Source of the DNA: Kitasatospora sp. NBC_00374
GTDB taxonomy: Bacteria; Actinomycetota; Actinomycetes; Streptomycetales; Streptomycetaceae
Reading direction: 5' to 3'
DNA length: 64,000 nt
NCBI RefSeq assembly: GCF_041434935.1
Contig: NZ_CP107964.1
Span: 6,927,001 to 6,991,000 of the forward strand
This document shows, in pieces, positions 35,157-43,414 of the stretch. The stretch's first letter is position 1. Each line of letters begins with the position of its first letter. The notes under the pieces were generated by a model that saw only the letters and a program-made list of their open reading frames with translations, was not told where the DNA came from and did no database searches. Made by a program: the position numbers and the translations under genes.

Positions 35157-36130
35157 CGGACCCCCTGCTCACCGTGCAGGACCTGGGCATGACCTTTCCC
35201 GGCCCGAACGGCACCTTCCGCCGGCGTCCCGGCGTCCGGGCCGTCGACGGGGTCTCCTTCGACGTCCGGCCCGGCGAAACCCTCGGCCTGGTCGGCGAGT
35301 CCGGCTGCGGCAAGTCCACCACCGGCCGGATGCTGGTCCGACTGCTCGACCCGACGGCCGGCCGGATCGGCTTCCGCGGGCAGGACATCACCCGCACCGG
35401 CCAGCGCGAACTGCGGCCGCTGCGCAGCAAGCTGCAGATGATCTTCCAGGACCCGTTCGCCTCGCTCAACCCCCGGCAGACCGTCCAGCAAATCATCGCG
35501 GCCCCGCTGCGGGCCCAGGGCACCGAACCGAAACGGACCGCCGCCGAGGTACGCGACCTCGTCCGGCTGGTCGGCCTCGCCCCCGAACACCTGGAGCGCT
35601 ACCCGCACCAGTTCTCCGGCGGCCAGGCCCAGCGGATCGGCATCGCCCGCGCGCTCGCCACCCGCCCCGAACTCGTCGTCGCCGACGAGCCGGTCTCCGC
35701 CCTCGACGTGTCCATCCAGGCGCAGATCGTCGGCCTGATGGAGCGCCTGCAGCGGGAACTCGGCGTCGCGTACGTGTTCATCGCCCACGACCTCGCCGTG
35801 GTGAAACACATCAGCCACCGGGTCGCGGTGATGTACCTCGGCCGGATCGTCGAGATCGGCGACAAGCGCCAGGTGTACGACAACCCCGCACACCCCTACA
35901 CCAAGGCGCTGCTCTCCGCCGTACCGCTGCCCGACCCGCTGGCCGAACGCCGGCGCGAGCGGATCGTGCTGCTCGGCGACCCGCCGAGCCCCGCCAACCC
36001 GCCCACCGGCTGCACCTTCCACCCCAGGTGCCCCAAGGCACAGGACATCTGCCGCACCGAGGCACCGCTCCTGCAGATCACCGCCCCGGACACCGCCCGC
36101 AAGGCGGCCTGCCACTTCCCCGAGGCCTGA
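35153..36130 (+). CDS. Oligopeptide ABC importer ATPase (DppF type)
   Basis: A 325-residue ATPase with GESGCGKSTTGRML, signature FSGGQAQRIGIARAL (an alanine version of the usual GGQRQR), Walker B LVVADEPVSALD and IAHDLAVVKHISHRVAVMYL. The C-terminal CTFHPRCPKAQDIC segment is characteristic of Opp/Dpp ATPases. ATG 35153 follows AAGGAGG and overlaps the previous stop. It is the last gene of the importer operon; a tandem repeat begins ten bases after its stop. Confidence 0.93.
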   Translation: MTDPLLTVQDLGMTFPGPNGTFRRRPGVRAVDGVSFDVRPGETLGLVGESGCGKSTTGRMLVRLLDPTAGRIGFRGQDITRTGQRELRPLRSKLQMIFQDPFASLNPRQTVQQIIAAPLRAQGTEPKRTAAEVRDLVRLVGLAPEHLERYPHQFSGGQAQRIGIARALATRPELVVADEPVSALDVSIQAQIVGLMERLQRELGVAYVFIAHDLAVVKHISHRVAVMYLGRIVEIGDKRQVYDNPAHPYTKALLSAVPLPDPLAERRRERIVLLGDPPSPANPPTGCTFHPRCPKAQDICRTEAPLLQITAPDTARKAACHFPEA

Positions 36131-36140
36131 CCCGCTGCTG

Positions 36141-36480
36141 CTCGCCCGCTCGCCTCCGGGCGCTCCCGATCCGATACCGACGTTCCTCGCTCCGGCGCTC
36201 GCTGCGCTCGCTGGTCACTCGTCGCTTTCGGCATCGGCGCGCCCTTCGGCTCGGGGCGGGGGCTGTGTTGCTCGCCCGCTCGCCTCCGGGCGCTCCCGAT
36301 CCGATACCGACGTTCCTCGCTCCGGCGCTCGCTGCGCTCGCTGGTCACTCGTCGCTTTCGGCATCGGCGCGCCCTTCGGCTCGGGGCGGGGGCTGTGTTG
36401 CTCGCCCGCTCGCCTCCGGGCGCTCCCGATCCGATACCGACGTTCCTCGCTCCGGCGCTCGCCCGCTCGCCTCCGGGCGC
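36141..36480. repeat. 130-bp tandem repeat, about 2.6 copies
   Basis: Copy 1 is 36141-36270 and copy 2 is 36271-36400; they are essentially identical. Copy 3 is cut off after about 60 bases (36401-36460), and the first 23 bases of the unit appear once more at 36458-36480. Each unit contains the imperfect dyad GCTCGCTGCGCTCGCTGG. The unit length is not a multiple of three, and no plausible coding region crosses it. It fills most of the 446-bp gap between the importer operon and the collagenase gene. Confidence 0.9.
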
Positions 36481-36576
36481 CCTCTCCCCAGGGGCGCCGG
36501 GCGGCGGTGCGGCCCCGGGTGCGCCCCAGGGCGCCCCCACCCCCCACTCTCTCCCCCCACATGTTCAGGAGCACAG

Positions 36577-38958
36577 GTGTCAACTCCCCGCACTGCGCGT
36601 CGAGTCCTGCTCGCCGCCGCGCTGGCCGCCTCCCTCACGCTGCCGGCCGTCCAGACCGCGCAGGCCATCGGCGCGGCCGCGGCTCCCGCGGCCCCCGTCG
36701 GCACGTCCCCGGCCTCGCCGGCCCCGGCCCCCGCGTCGAACCCGAGCGCCTACGACGAGGTCGACCACCTCGCCGCCGCCACCGCCAAGGCGGGCGGCGC
36801 GGCCCCCGCGCCCGGTGGCGGCTCGCTCGGCGACTCGCTGCTCCCCGGCCGGCTGCCCGACCGGGTCGGCGCGCCCGCCCCGGTCGCCGGGCCGAGCGCC
36901 CCCGTCGGCGCCCCCGGCTCCACCGCGGCCGGGGTGCCCTGCACCGCCGCCGGGATGGCCGGCCTCGACCCGGCCCAGCTGGTGGCCTTCCTCACCGACC
37001 CGGCGGTCACCGCCGACGGCTGTCTCGCCGGCTTCCTGTGGACCTGGGACGCCCGGTACGCCACCGCCATGGACGACGCCCATGTCCAGGCCGTCGCCAA
37101 CCGGATCACCCAGCTCGCGGCCGGCCACGACGGCACCAACGGTGCCCACCTGTACGAGCTGTGGACGTTCCTGCACGCCACGGTCTACTTCGACTTCAAC
37201 CACGACCAGATCGACGTCACCGACGCCGCCACCCTGGCCACCATCCAGCAGGCGATCAACGCCTACTCGGCCAACCCCCGCGCCTTCGACAGCACCGACC
37301 AGGCCGCCGCGATCCTGCGCGAGATGACCATCACCGCCGGCAGCGTCGGGCTGCGCCAGAACAACCTGCCGCTGGTCAAGCGGATCCTCGCCGCGTTCGG
37401 CCCCGGCACCCGGGTGGCCGGCAGCGTCCAGTGGGGCAACGCAGGCCTCGCCGCGCTGAACGTCAACTACCTCGGCATCTACAACCAGGACCCGGCCTTC
37501 ATGGCGGCCGTCGCCGCCGACGCCGACTACCGCGCGGTGTTCCGCGCCTTCGCCTCGGCCGCACAGCTCAAGGGCACCGCCAACGCCTGGGTCGCCCGCG
37601 ACGCGGTGGCCGAGTACGGCCGCTTCGGCCAGATTCCCTCGCTGCGTGCCGCGGTCAGCGCTGACCTGGGCCCGCTGCTGGACACCACCAAGTCGGTGTT
37701 CGGGGAGTTCTCGGCACCCTGGGTGAAGGCGGTCGGCTGGGCCAACTACTACGGTGTCTGCGCCCAGTTCGGCGTCTGCACCAGCCAGATCGAGGCCGCC
37801 CTCTTCCCCTACACCTACCGGTACGACAACGGCGCGCTGGAGGTGCACACCGCCCTCGACCGGGCGACCGTCGACCAGATGTACTACGCCAGCAAGCAGG
37901 TGAAGACGCAGTTCTTCCGGGTCCTGGGCACCGACGCACCGCTGGCCGGCGACGTCAACTCCACGCTGCACATCCACCTGTACGCGTCGCGCGCCGACTA
38001 CGAGGTCTACCACCCGCTACTGACCGGCATGGCGACCAACAACGGCGGCATCTACATCGAGAACGGCGCCACCTTCTACACCTATCAGCGCCGGGTGCCG
38101 CAGGACTCCAGCCTGACGCTCGAGGAGCTGTTCCGGCACGAGTACACCCACTACCTGAACGGTCGCTGGGCCACCCCCGGCACCTTCGGGGAGCCGCGCT
38201 GGTACGCCAACGACCTCACCACCGCGATGGACGAGGGCACCGCCGAGTTCTTCGACGGCGCCACCCGGGACCAGGGCATCCTGGTCCGCAGGTCGCTGGT
38301 CAACAGGCTCGCCCAGGACGAGGCCGCCGGCATCCCGCGGATGAGCATCAACGAGCTGATCCACGCCCGCTACACCGACACCCCCGCGTTCCACTTCTAC
38401 AACTACGCGGGCACGTTCTTCGAGTTCCTGTGGCTCAAGCACCCCTCGCAGCTGCGCGAGATGTACGGCTACCTGCGGGCCGACAACCCGGCCGGCTTCG
38501 ACGCCTGGCGCACCAGGGTCGGTGCCGACGCGGGCCTGCAGACCGAGTACAACGCCTTCCTGGACGCCCGGATCGCGAACATCCCCGACCTGTACGTCCC
38601 GAACACCTCGTTCACCCCGAACGGGTACCTGAAGTTCGCCTACCCCGCCGAGGTGCAGGCGGCGTTCGCCGGCGCCACCCAGTCCACCCCGTCCTGCAAG
38701 GACAACGGTGACTGGGACAACAAGCCGATGCGCTTCGTCTGCACCGGCCGGATCACCGCCAACCTCGCCGACTCCACCAGCGCCGACGCCGTGTTCAAGG
38801 ACATGTCGTCCACCGTCGACTACTTCATCCTGGAGCGGACGAAGGGCGTCGCGAACAACCTCGACGACATGAACTGCTCCTTCGGGGCGGTCGACATCTG
38901 GCCGGGCGGCCGGGCCGGCACCGCCGACTACACCTGCGAGGGTCCGCTCCGCCGGTGA
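36577..38958 (+). CDS. Secreted M9-family collagenase
   Basis: A 793-residue zinc metalloprotease of the microbial collagenase family (M9). GTG 36577 follows CAGGAGC; the next 30 or so residues are a signal peptide (RRVLLAAALAASLTLPAVQT, then AQA). An Ala/Pro/Gly-rich linker reaches about residue 120. The N-terminal activator-like helical region (about 130-400) comes before the peptidase domain. The zinc motif is HEYTH at 521-525 in LFRHEYTHYLNGRW, with the third ligand Glu553 in MDEGTAEFF. No PKD or collagen-binding domain is present, so this is a compact form. It should cut native collagen and release Gly-Pro-Hyp-rich peptides. No island operator was found upstream. Confidence 0.92.
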   Translation: MSTPRTARRVLLAAALAASLTLPAVQTAQAIGAAAAPAAPVGTSPASPAPAPASNPSAYDEVDHLAAATAKAGGAAPAPGGGSLGDSLLPGRLPDRVGAPAPVAGPSAPVGAPGSTAAGVPCTAAGMAGLDPAQLVAFLTDPAVTADGCLAGFLWTWDARYATAMDDAHVQAVANRITQLAAGHDGTNGAHLYELWTFLHATVYFDFNHDQIDVTDAATLATIQQAINAYSANPRAFDSTDQAAAILREMTITAGSVGLRQNNLPLVKRILAAFGPGTRVAGSVQWGNAGLAALNVNYLGIYNQDPAFMAAVAADADYRAVFRAFASAAQLKGTANAWVARDAVAEYGRFGQIPSLRAAVSADLGPLLDTTKSVFGEFSAPWVKAVGWANYYGVCAQFGVCTSQIEAALFPYTYRYDNGALEVHTALDRATVDQMYYASKQVKTQFFRVLGTDAPLAGDVNSTLHIHLYASRADYEVYHPLLTGMATNNGGIYIENGATFYTYQRRVPQDSSLTLEELFRHEYTHYLNGRWATPGTFGEPRWYANDLTTAMDEGTAEFFDGATRDQGILVRRSLVNRLAQDEAAGIPRMSINELIHARYTDTPAFHFYNYAGTFFEFLWLKHPSQLREMYGYLRADNPAGFDAWRTRVGADAGLQTEYNAFLDARIANIPDLYVPNTSFTPNGYLKFAYPAEVQAAFAGATQSTPSCKDNGDWDNKPMRFVCTGRITANLADSTSADAVFKDMSSTVDYFILERTKGVANNLDDMNCSFGAVDIWPGGRAGTADYTCEGPLRR

Positions 38959-39040
38959 CAAGCCCCCGGTCGGGCGACGGCGGGGAACCGTAACAGCGGG
39001 CCGCGCCCGACCGGGCCTCATACCGACCATCCCCGACTCC

Positions 39041-39108
39041 CGCACGGGCCGGACGTCCTGACCGCTTCCGCGCCCGGCCCGTGCGGGCCCGCCGGTGCCC
39101 CGGCGGGC
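39041..39108. terminator. Double hairpin between convergent genes
   Basis: Arms 39041-39052 and 39074-39085 (12 bases, perfect) form one hairpin. Arms 39087-39095 and 39100-39108 (nine bases, loop TGCC) form a second. They lie between the collagenase (+) and a roadblock gene (-) whose stop codon starts at 39110, and would stop transcription from both sides. Confidence 0.75.
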
Positions 39109-39109
39109 G

Positions 39110-39484
39110 TCAGACCTCCAGGTCGGCCTCGATCCGCTTCAGCTGGTGGCGCGCCATCGCCAGGTTCGCACGGCCCTTGTCGAGGGCGAGGTAGAGGAAC
39201 AGGCCCTTGCCGGAGCGGCTGGTGAGTGGCCGGATCAGGTGGTACTGGCTGCTGAGTGAGATCAGGATGTCCTCGATCGCCTCCTTGAGACCCAGCAGTT
39301 CGATCGCCCTGACCTTGGCGCGGACCACATCGGTATTGCCCGCGGCGGCCACATTGAGATCGAGATCGGGCGAACCGCCGAGGGTGCCGAGCGCCATTCC
39401 GCTGTTGTAGTCGACCAGAGCGACACCGATAGTGCCGTCGATCGAGTTCATGATGTCCTTGAGTGCGCTCTCGGTGCTGGCCAT
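39110..39484 (-). CDS. Roadblock/LC7 domain protein
   Basis: A 124-residue single-domain roadblock protein; the family regulates small GTPases such as MglA/CvnD. The fold is covered completely (GTIGVALVDYNSGMALGTLG, then LNVAAAGNTDVVRAK, ILISLSSQYHLIRPL and FLYLALDKGRANLAMARHQL). It is the last gene of a four-gene minus-strand cluster. It is about three-quarters identical to the protein at 50388-50762. No GTPase or sensor kinase lies nearby, so its partner must be encoded elsewhere. Confidence 0.87.
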   Translation of the reverse strand: MASTESALKDIMNSIDGTIGVALVDYNSGMALGTLGGSPDLDLNVAAAGNTDVVRAKVRAIELLGLKEAIEDILISLSSQYHLIRPLTSRSGKGLFLYLALDKGRANLAMARHQLKRIEADLEV

Positions 39485-39590
39485 GGTGTCCTCTTTCGTG
39501 ATGTTTCGTCGCGGATTGGTTTGTTGTGGGTGTCGTGCTGTGGTGCGGATGGTCGGTCGGTCGGTGGGTCGGTACGGAGGCGGCTCGGGG

Positions 39591-40046
39591 TCAGTCCCGC
39601 TGGTCCTGGCGCTCCAGCGCGGCCTCGGTGAGCGCCTCGATCCGGCGCCCGACCCGGCGGGCCTCCAGGTGCAGTCGGCCGATGTTGGCGTCCGGCCCGG
39701 CCAGCAGGGTCAGCACCACGAAGGCGCCGGCCGCGTAGGTGGCGGTGTAGCCGAACTCGCCCCTGGTCATGAGCTCGCGGAAGCCGCCCTGGCCGGTCGC
39801 CTCGGCCAGCCGCGCGCCGACTCCGAGGGCGGCCGCCGTGAGCGCGGCCACCCCGGAGGGCTCCAGGCCGGTGGTGTCATGGGCGACCACCAGGCCGTCG
39901 GTGGTCGCGACCAGGCTGCCGGTCAGATGGGGGACGCGGGCTCGTAGCCCGCGCAGCTCGGTGAGTACCTCGGGCTCGGCGAGCACCTCGGGGTCGAGCA
40001 GTACGGGAGGCCGTCGGGCGGTGAACTGTCGCAAGGTGCGCTTCAT
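39591..40046 (-). CDS. Divergent roadblock-like protein
   Basis: A 151-residue protein whose central part (GSLVATTDGLVVAHDTTGLE through GAFVVLTLLAGPDANIGRLH) follows the roadblock/LC7 pattern of strands and helices, with an N-terminal extension of about 40 residues. ATG 40046 is used. It lies 37 bp after the larger helix-rich gene and 106 bp before the next roadblock gene on the same strand. It may form a heterodimer with its neighbours. Confidence 0.72.
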   Translation of the reverse strand: MKRTLRQFTARRPPVLLDPEVLAEPEVLTELRGLRARVPHLTGSLVATTDGLVVAHDTTGLEPSGVAALTAAALGVGARLAEATGQGGFRELMTRGEFGYTATYAAGAFVVLTLLAGPDANIGRLHLEARRVGRRIEALTEAALERQDQRD

Positions 40047-40083
40047 GACTCGGTGGGACGGGGGGTAAGGACGGGCGGAACAC

Positions 40084-41010
40084 TCACAGTCGGGCCTCCA
40101 GGCCGGCTCGGATCCTGAGCAGCAGGGCGACGTGCGGATCTGACGGGTCGTAGGACGGAGTGGTGGCGGCGGGCCGCGTCCGGGTGGGGAACACGACCCG
40201 CTGCGCTTCGACGGGCGGCGGCAGCGGTGGCGGCACCGGAGCCAGCAGTGGTTGCAGGGGCACCGGGGGCGGTGGGAGCGACGGGGTGGACTCGATCAGA
40301 CCGCCCGCCGCGAGGTGCCGGATGTCCAGCACGGTCCCGAACGCCGAGCGCCCCAGCAGGAGGGCGATCTCTGCCGGGGTGCGGCGGCCGTCCGCGGCCT
40401 CCAGGACGGCGCGCCGCCGTCTGGTGCAGCCGCGCGGCACCGCCACCGGCCGGCGCCGGACGACCGCGCCGTCCAGCTGCGGGCACGGCCAGACCCGGTC
40501 CAGCAGCGCGCGCCGCCGGCCCACCGCCGCGCGCAGCTCCCGTACGCCCATCGGACGGGCCAGGGTGAACAGCGGCCGGGCGGCGGCCTCGAAGCGGATC
40601 TCGCCCTGGTTCTGGCCGAGCGCGAAGTAGGCCGCGTCCAGCAGCGCGGTCAGGTGGCAGAGCTGCAGCTCGCCGGCGCTCACCCGGCCGGTGCGGACCA
40701 GTTCGTCCGACATCGGCAGGCCGCTCGCCAGGTGTCGGGCCCAGTCGGTGCCGGTCAGCCGGCCGCAGCCGGTGAGCAGCGCCTCGATGCCGGGGGCGGA
40801 GGGACTCTCGGCGTGCACCACGAACCCGCCGACCAGGTGCAGGGTGCCGGCGGCACCGACCATCGCGCCGGTGGCGCGCTGCGCGGCCAGGTCGGCGAGT
40901 GCGGTCTCGAAGACGGTGGCGGGCGAGCAGCCGGAGCGGCGCCGGCGGGGCAGCCGCGGGGCGTGCGCGACCGGCGCGTCGAAGGTGCGGGCGTCCAGTG
41001 TGACGGCCAT
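40084..41010 (-). CDS. Conserved actinobacterial protein, possible winged-helix/DUF4388-like
   Basis: A 308-residue protein whose gene lies between two roadblock genes. The first half (about 25-130) has the pattern of a DUF4388-like domain (TGAMVGAAGTLHLVGGFVVH). The middle (about 205-250) looks like a small winged helix: RRAVLEAADGRRTPAEIALL, then DIRHLAAGGLIES. The C-terminal part is Pro-rich. Its start overlaps the preceding roadblock stop by one base, so the two are co-translated. A DNA-binding or scaffold role linked to roadblock signalling is possible; the function is unknown. Confidence 0.6.
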   Translation of the reverse strand: MAVTLDARTFDAPVAHAPRLPRRRRSGCSPATVFETALADLAAQRATGAMVGAAGTLHLVGGFVVHAESPSAPGIEALLTGCGRLTGTDWARHLASGLPMSDELVRTGRVSAGELQLCHLTALLDAAYFALGQNQGEIRFEAAARPLFTLARPMGVRELRAAVGRRRALLDRVWPCPQLDGAVVRRRPVAVPRGCTRRRRAVLEAADGRRTPAEIALLLGRSAFGTVLDIRHLAAGGLIESTPSLPPPPVPLQPLLAPVPPPLPPPVEAQRVVFPTRTRPAATTPSYDPSDPHVALLLRIRAGLEARL

Positions 41011-41393
41011 CAGTCGATCACCAACTGCTCGGCGATCGCGGCGAGTCTGAGCCGGGCCATCGCGAGGTTGGACCGCTCCCGGTCGAGCCGCAGGTACAGG
41101 ATGAGGTTGCTGTCGAAGGCGGTGTCGAGGAACCTGACCAGGTGGTAGGCCCCGGCCGAACTGAGGATCACGTCCTCGGCCGGGGCCGTCCCGGACGCCG
41201 GGTCGGCGAACGAGGTGCTCTGGGTCACAGCTCTGGCCAGCTCGGTCGCGTCGGCGGCGCCGGCCTCGTGGTCGCCGCCCGGCCCTTCCCCGGCGGTGCC
41301 CAGTGCGAGCCCGCTGGTCCAGTCGACCAGGCTCGCACCGAGCGCGCCCGGCACGCCCATCGCCTCGGTAAGGCAGTCATCGATCCCCGGCAC
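41010..41393 (-). CDS. Roadblock/LC7 domain protein, first gene of cluster
   Basis: A roadblock protein of about 127 residues (GALGASLVDWTSGLALGTAG, then AYHLVRFLDTAFDSNLILYL and RERSNLAMARLRLAAIAEQL). The start is uncertain. GTG 41393 begins just before the conserved domain and has AGGAGGGG upstream at a rather long spacing; GTG 41450 would add 19 residues. Compared with its relatives it has an acidic insertion in the middle (about residues 48-75 from the longer start). It heads the four-gene minus-strand cluster. Confidence 0.72.
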   Translation of the reverse strand: MPGIDDCLTEAMGVPGALGASLVDWTSGLALGTAGEGPGGDHEAGAADATELARAVTQSTSFADPASGTAPAEDVILSSAGAYHLVRFLDTAFDSNLILYLRLDRERSNLAMARLRLAAIAEQLVID

Positions 41394-41477
41394 TCGATAC
41401 GCACCCCTCCTGCGGGCCCACGGGGGGCCCGCGCGCGGCACCGCGCTCACTGGCGGTAACCTCTTCGGAGCGTAACG

Positions 41478-41814
41478 CTAACCCTGAACGTTCGACCTGG
41501 GGTCGGAATCCGACATATTCGTCGGGCATATGCCCGAATCTGTTAGGGTCACCGGCCGCGCGGAGCGGACCTTCTGACGGTCGGTCGGCGGGCCGGGCGG
41601 TTCGTCGGCGTCCGGTCCTTCGGTCGGAAGGTCCCGCAGCCGGGGGATCGGCGAGCCGAGCAGCCACAGGAACGACAGCACCGCGCCGCCGGCCGCCGGC
41701 CACAGGGTCGGCCGCAGTCCGAGGATGCTGCCCAGGGTGCCGTCGAGCAGTGAACCGACCGGCCGGACACCGTAGTTGACCGCCTGATAGGCTCCGGAGG
41801 CCAGAACGAACCCT
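41478..41814 (-). pseudogene. Remnant of an MFS transporter (C-terminal end only)
   Basis: Directly after the monooxygenase stop, another frame on the same strand reads FVLASGAYQAVNYGVRPVGS, then LLDGTLGSILGLRPTLWPAA and FLWLLGSPIPRLRDLP, before a disordered tail that ends at 41478. This is the typical last two helices and tail of a drug-type major facilitator (NYGVRPVG...LGLRPTLW...SPIPRLRDLP). The ten or so preceding helices are missing and no start codon fits, so it is the 3' stub left by a deletion. The join to the monooxygenase gene is near 41800-41815. Confidence 0.7.
41523..41536. promoter_or_regulatory. Perfect 14-bp palindrome upstream of the roadblock cluster
   Basis: CGGGCATATGCCCG is a perfect inverted repeat about 75-130 bp upstream of the candidate starts of the roadblock cluster. 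It lies in an AT-richer stretch (41460-41560) that also holds GACCTGGGGTC. It may be an operator for the cluster; the binding protein is unknown. Confidence 0.35.
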
Positions 41815-43317
41815 TCACAGGGATGTCAGGTAGGCCAGGGCGGTGTCGCCCGCCGTCGGCCCGGCCGCCACGGTCAGGGCGACGTGGTTGTCGGGCCGGA
41901 CCAGCACGAGCGCGTCACCGGTGACCCCGTACGCGCGGCGGGCGTGGCCGTCCGGGTCGCCGAGGCCGGCGGGGCCCGCGTCCACGGCGAGCGGGCGGAC
42001 GTGCGCGGGCAGGCCCGACAGTGCGGGCAGTGCGCCGGGGCCGAACCCGAGCAGGGTGAAGTGGCTCCCGGCGAACGCCTCGAAGAGTCGCACCGGTGTT
42101 CCGTCCGGGGCGGTGCAGGGTGCGTCCGGCGCGCGGTCGCCGGCCCGCAGCGGGCCGCCGAGCCGGTCGTCGGCCAGGGGGCCGCCGCGGTAGTCGATGG
42201 CGAGGCCGGTGAGGTCGCCGACCCGCCCGGCCTCCACACCCACCCCCGGGGTCCTGGTGCCCTCCGCGACGGCGGCCATGCCTGCGTGGGTGATGCCGAG
42301 CGTCCAGGCGGCGACCGGCAGCCGCTCCTCCTGGTAGCTGTCCAGCAGGCCGGGGCCGGCCAGGCCGCGCAGGACGTGGCCGAGCTTCCAGCCCAGGTTC
42401 CAGGCGTCCTGGATGCCGGTGTTCATGCCCAGGCCGCCCGCGATCGGGTGGACGTGGGCGCAGTCCCCGGCGAGCAGCACCCGCCCGACCCGGTAGCGGT
42501 CCACCATCCGGACGTTGATCCGCCAGGTGGAGAGCCAGGTCGCGTTGGAGAGCCGGATGTCGGTGCGGCCGGTGTGCAGTTCGGCCAGCCGCCGGAAACT
42601 CTCCAGCGAGGGCGGCACCGGTGCGCCGTCGGCGTCCAGCTCGGGGGAGGACTGCAACTGCCAGCGGGGCTCGTCCCGGAACGGGCAGAGCATGAAGGCG
42701 CCGGCCGGGCTGAACCACTGGTGCCACCGGTCGGGTTCCAGCCCCTCGACCTCGACGTCGCCGCAGACCATCGTGGACTCCGGCTCGCTGTTCCCCTCGA
42801 ACGGGACGCCGAGCTGCTTGCGCACGGTGCTGCGGCCGCCGTCGCAGGCGACCAGGTAGTCGGCGGCGATCCGGCCGCCGCCGGTGAGCAGCGCCGTCAC
42901 GCCTGCCTCGTCCTGCTCGAACCCGGCCAGCTCGGTGCCGAGTTCGACCTTCACCCCGTACTCGGCGAGCTTTTCGCGGAGCAGTTCCTCGACCCGCCAC
43001 TGCGGCAGGAACATGCCGGCCTCGTACGGGGCGTCCGGGGTGGGCCGGGCGTCCGCGAAGGGGTCGGTGTCGTTCACGAACGCGCCCGCGTAGTACTTGC
43101 GGAACGGCAGGTGGGTGCGGCCGTGGGCGGCCAGCCGCTGCGCCAGGCCGAGGTCGGCCAGGATCTCCAGGCTGCGCGGGTTGAGCGCCTTGCCGCGCGA
43201 GCCGGCCGGGAATTCCTCCGCGCGGTCCAGCACCCGGACCGGTATGCCCTGCCGGGCGAGGTCGCAGGCCAGGGTCAGCCCGGTCGGTCCTGCGCCCGCG
43301 ATCACCACGGCTGCCAT
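41815..43317 (-). CDS. FAD-dependent aromatic monooxygenase (PheA/TfdB-type)
   Basis: A 500-residue class A flavoprotein hydroxylase with VVIAGAGPTGLTLACDLARQ (FAD), the DG motif YLVACDGGRSTVRKQLG and VGRVLLAGDCAHVHPIAGGL (GD motif), plus a C-terminal thioredoxin-like domain. Relatives hydroxylate phenols, polyketides or rifampicin-like drugs. ATG 43317 follows GGGAGAG. It is divergent from a TetR gene with repeated operators between them, a typical drug or xenobiotic response pair. An MFS transporter once followed it. Confidence 0.88.
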   Translation of the reverse strand: MAAVVIAGAGPTGLTLACDLARQGIPVRVLDRAEEFPAGSRGKALNPRSLEILADLGLAQRLAAHGRTHLPFRKYYAGAFVNDTDPFADARPTPDAPYEAGMFLPQWRVEELLREKLAEYGVKVELGTELAGFEQDEAGVTALLTGGGRIAADYLVACDGGRSTVRKQLGVPFEGNSEPESTMVCGDVEVEGLEPDRWHQWFSPAGAFMLCPFRDEPRWQLQSSPELDADGAPVPPSLESFRRLAELHTGRTDIRLSNATWLSTWRINVRMVDRYRVGRVLLAGDCAHVHPIAGGLGMNTGIQDAWNLGWKLGHVLRGLAGPGLLDSYQEERLPVAAWTLGITHAGMAAVAEGTRTPGVGVEAGRVGDLTGLAIDYRGGPLADDRLGGPLRAGDRAPDAPCTAPDGTPVRLFEAFAGSHFTLLGFGPGALPALSGLPAHVRPLAVDAGPAGLGDPDGHARRAYGVTGDALVLVRPDNHVALTVAAGPTAGDTALAYLTSL

Positions 43318-43361
43318 CTGACTCTCCCGTCGTCGGTGTGTCGGAGTTCCAGAGAACAGCA

Positions 43362-43404
43362 ACCCGGTAAGAAAAGCAACCGGGTAACAAAAGTATCCGG
43401 GTTA
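43362..43404. promoter_or_regulatory. Probable TetR operators between monooxygenase and TetR genes
   Basis: ACCCGGT (43362-43368) and ACCGGGT (43379-43385) form an inverted repeat 17 bp apart centre to centre, and a third related half-site TCCGGGTTA lies at 43396-43404. They are embedded in an AT-rich stretch between the divergent genes and close to both starts. This layout suggests that the TetR protein represses both promoters. Confidence 0.6.
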
Positions 43405-43414
43405 TGATTGATGT

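Noticed and set aside
36141..36480. Repeats considered as a CRISPR array or as part of a longer collagenase
   Set aside because: The units are direct tandem copies without unique spacers, no cas gene is present, and 130 bp is not a multiple of three. The collagenase has a clear ribosome site and signal peptide at 36577.
39110..41450. Roadblock gene cluster considered as a conservon (cvn)
   Set aside because: No sensor kinase-like CvnA and no CvnD GTPase is present, so it is not a complete conservon.
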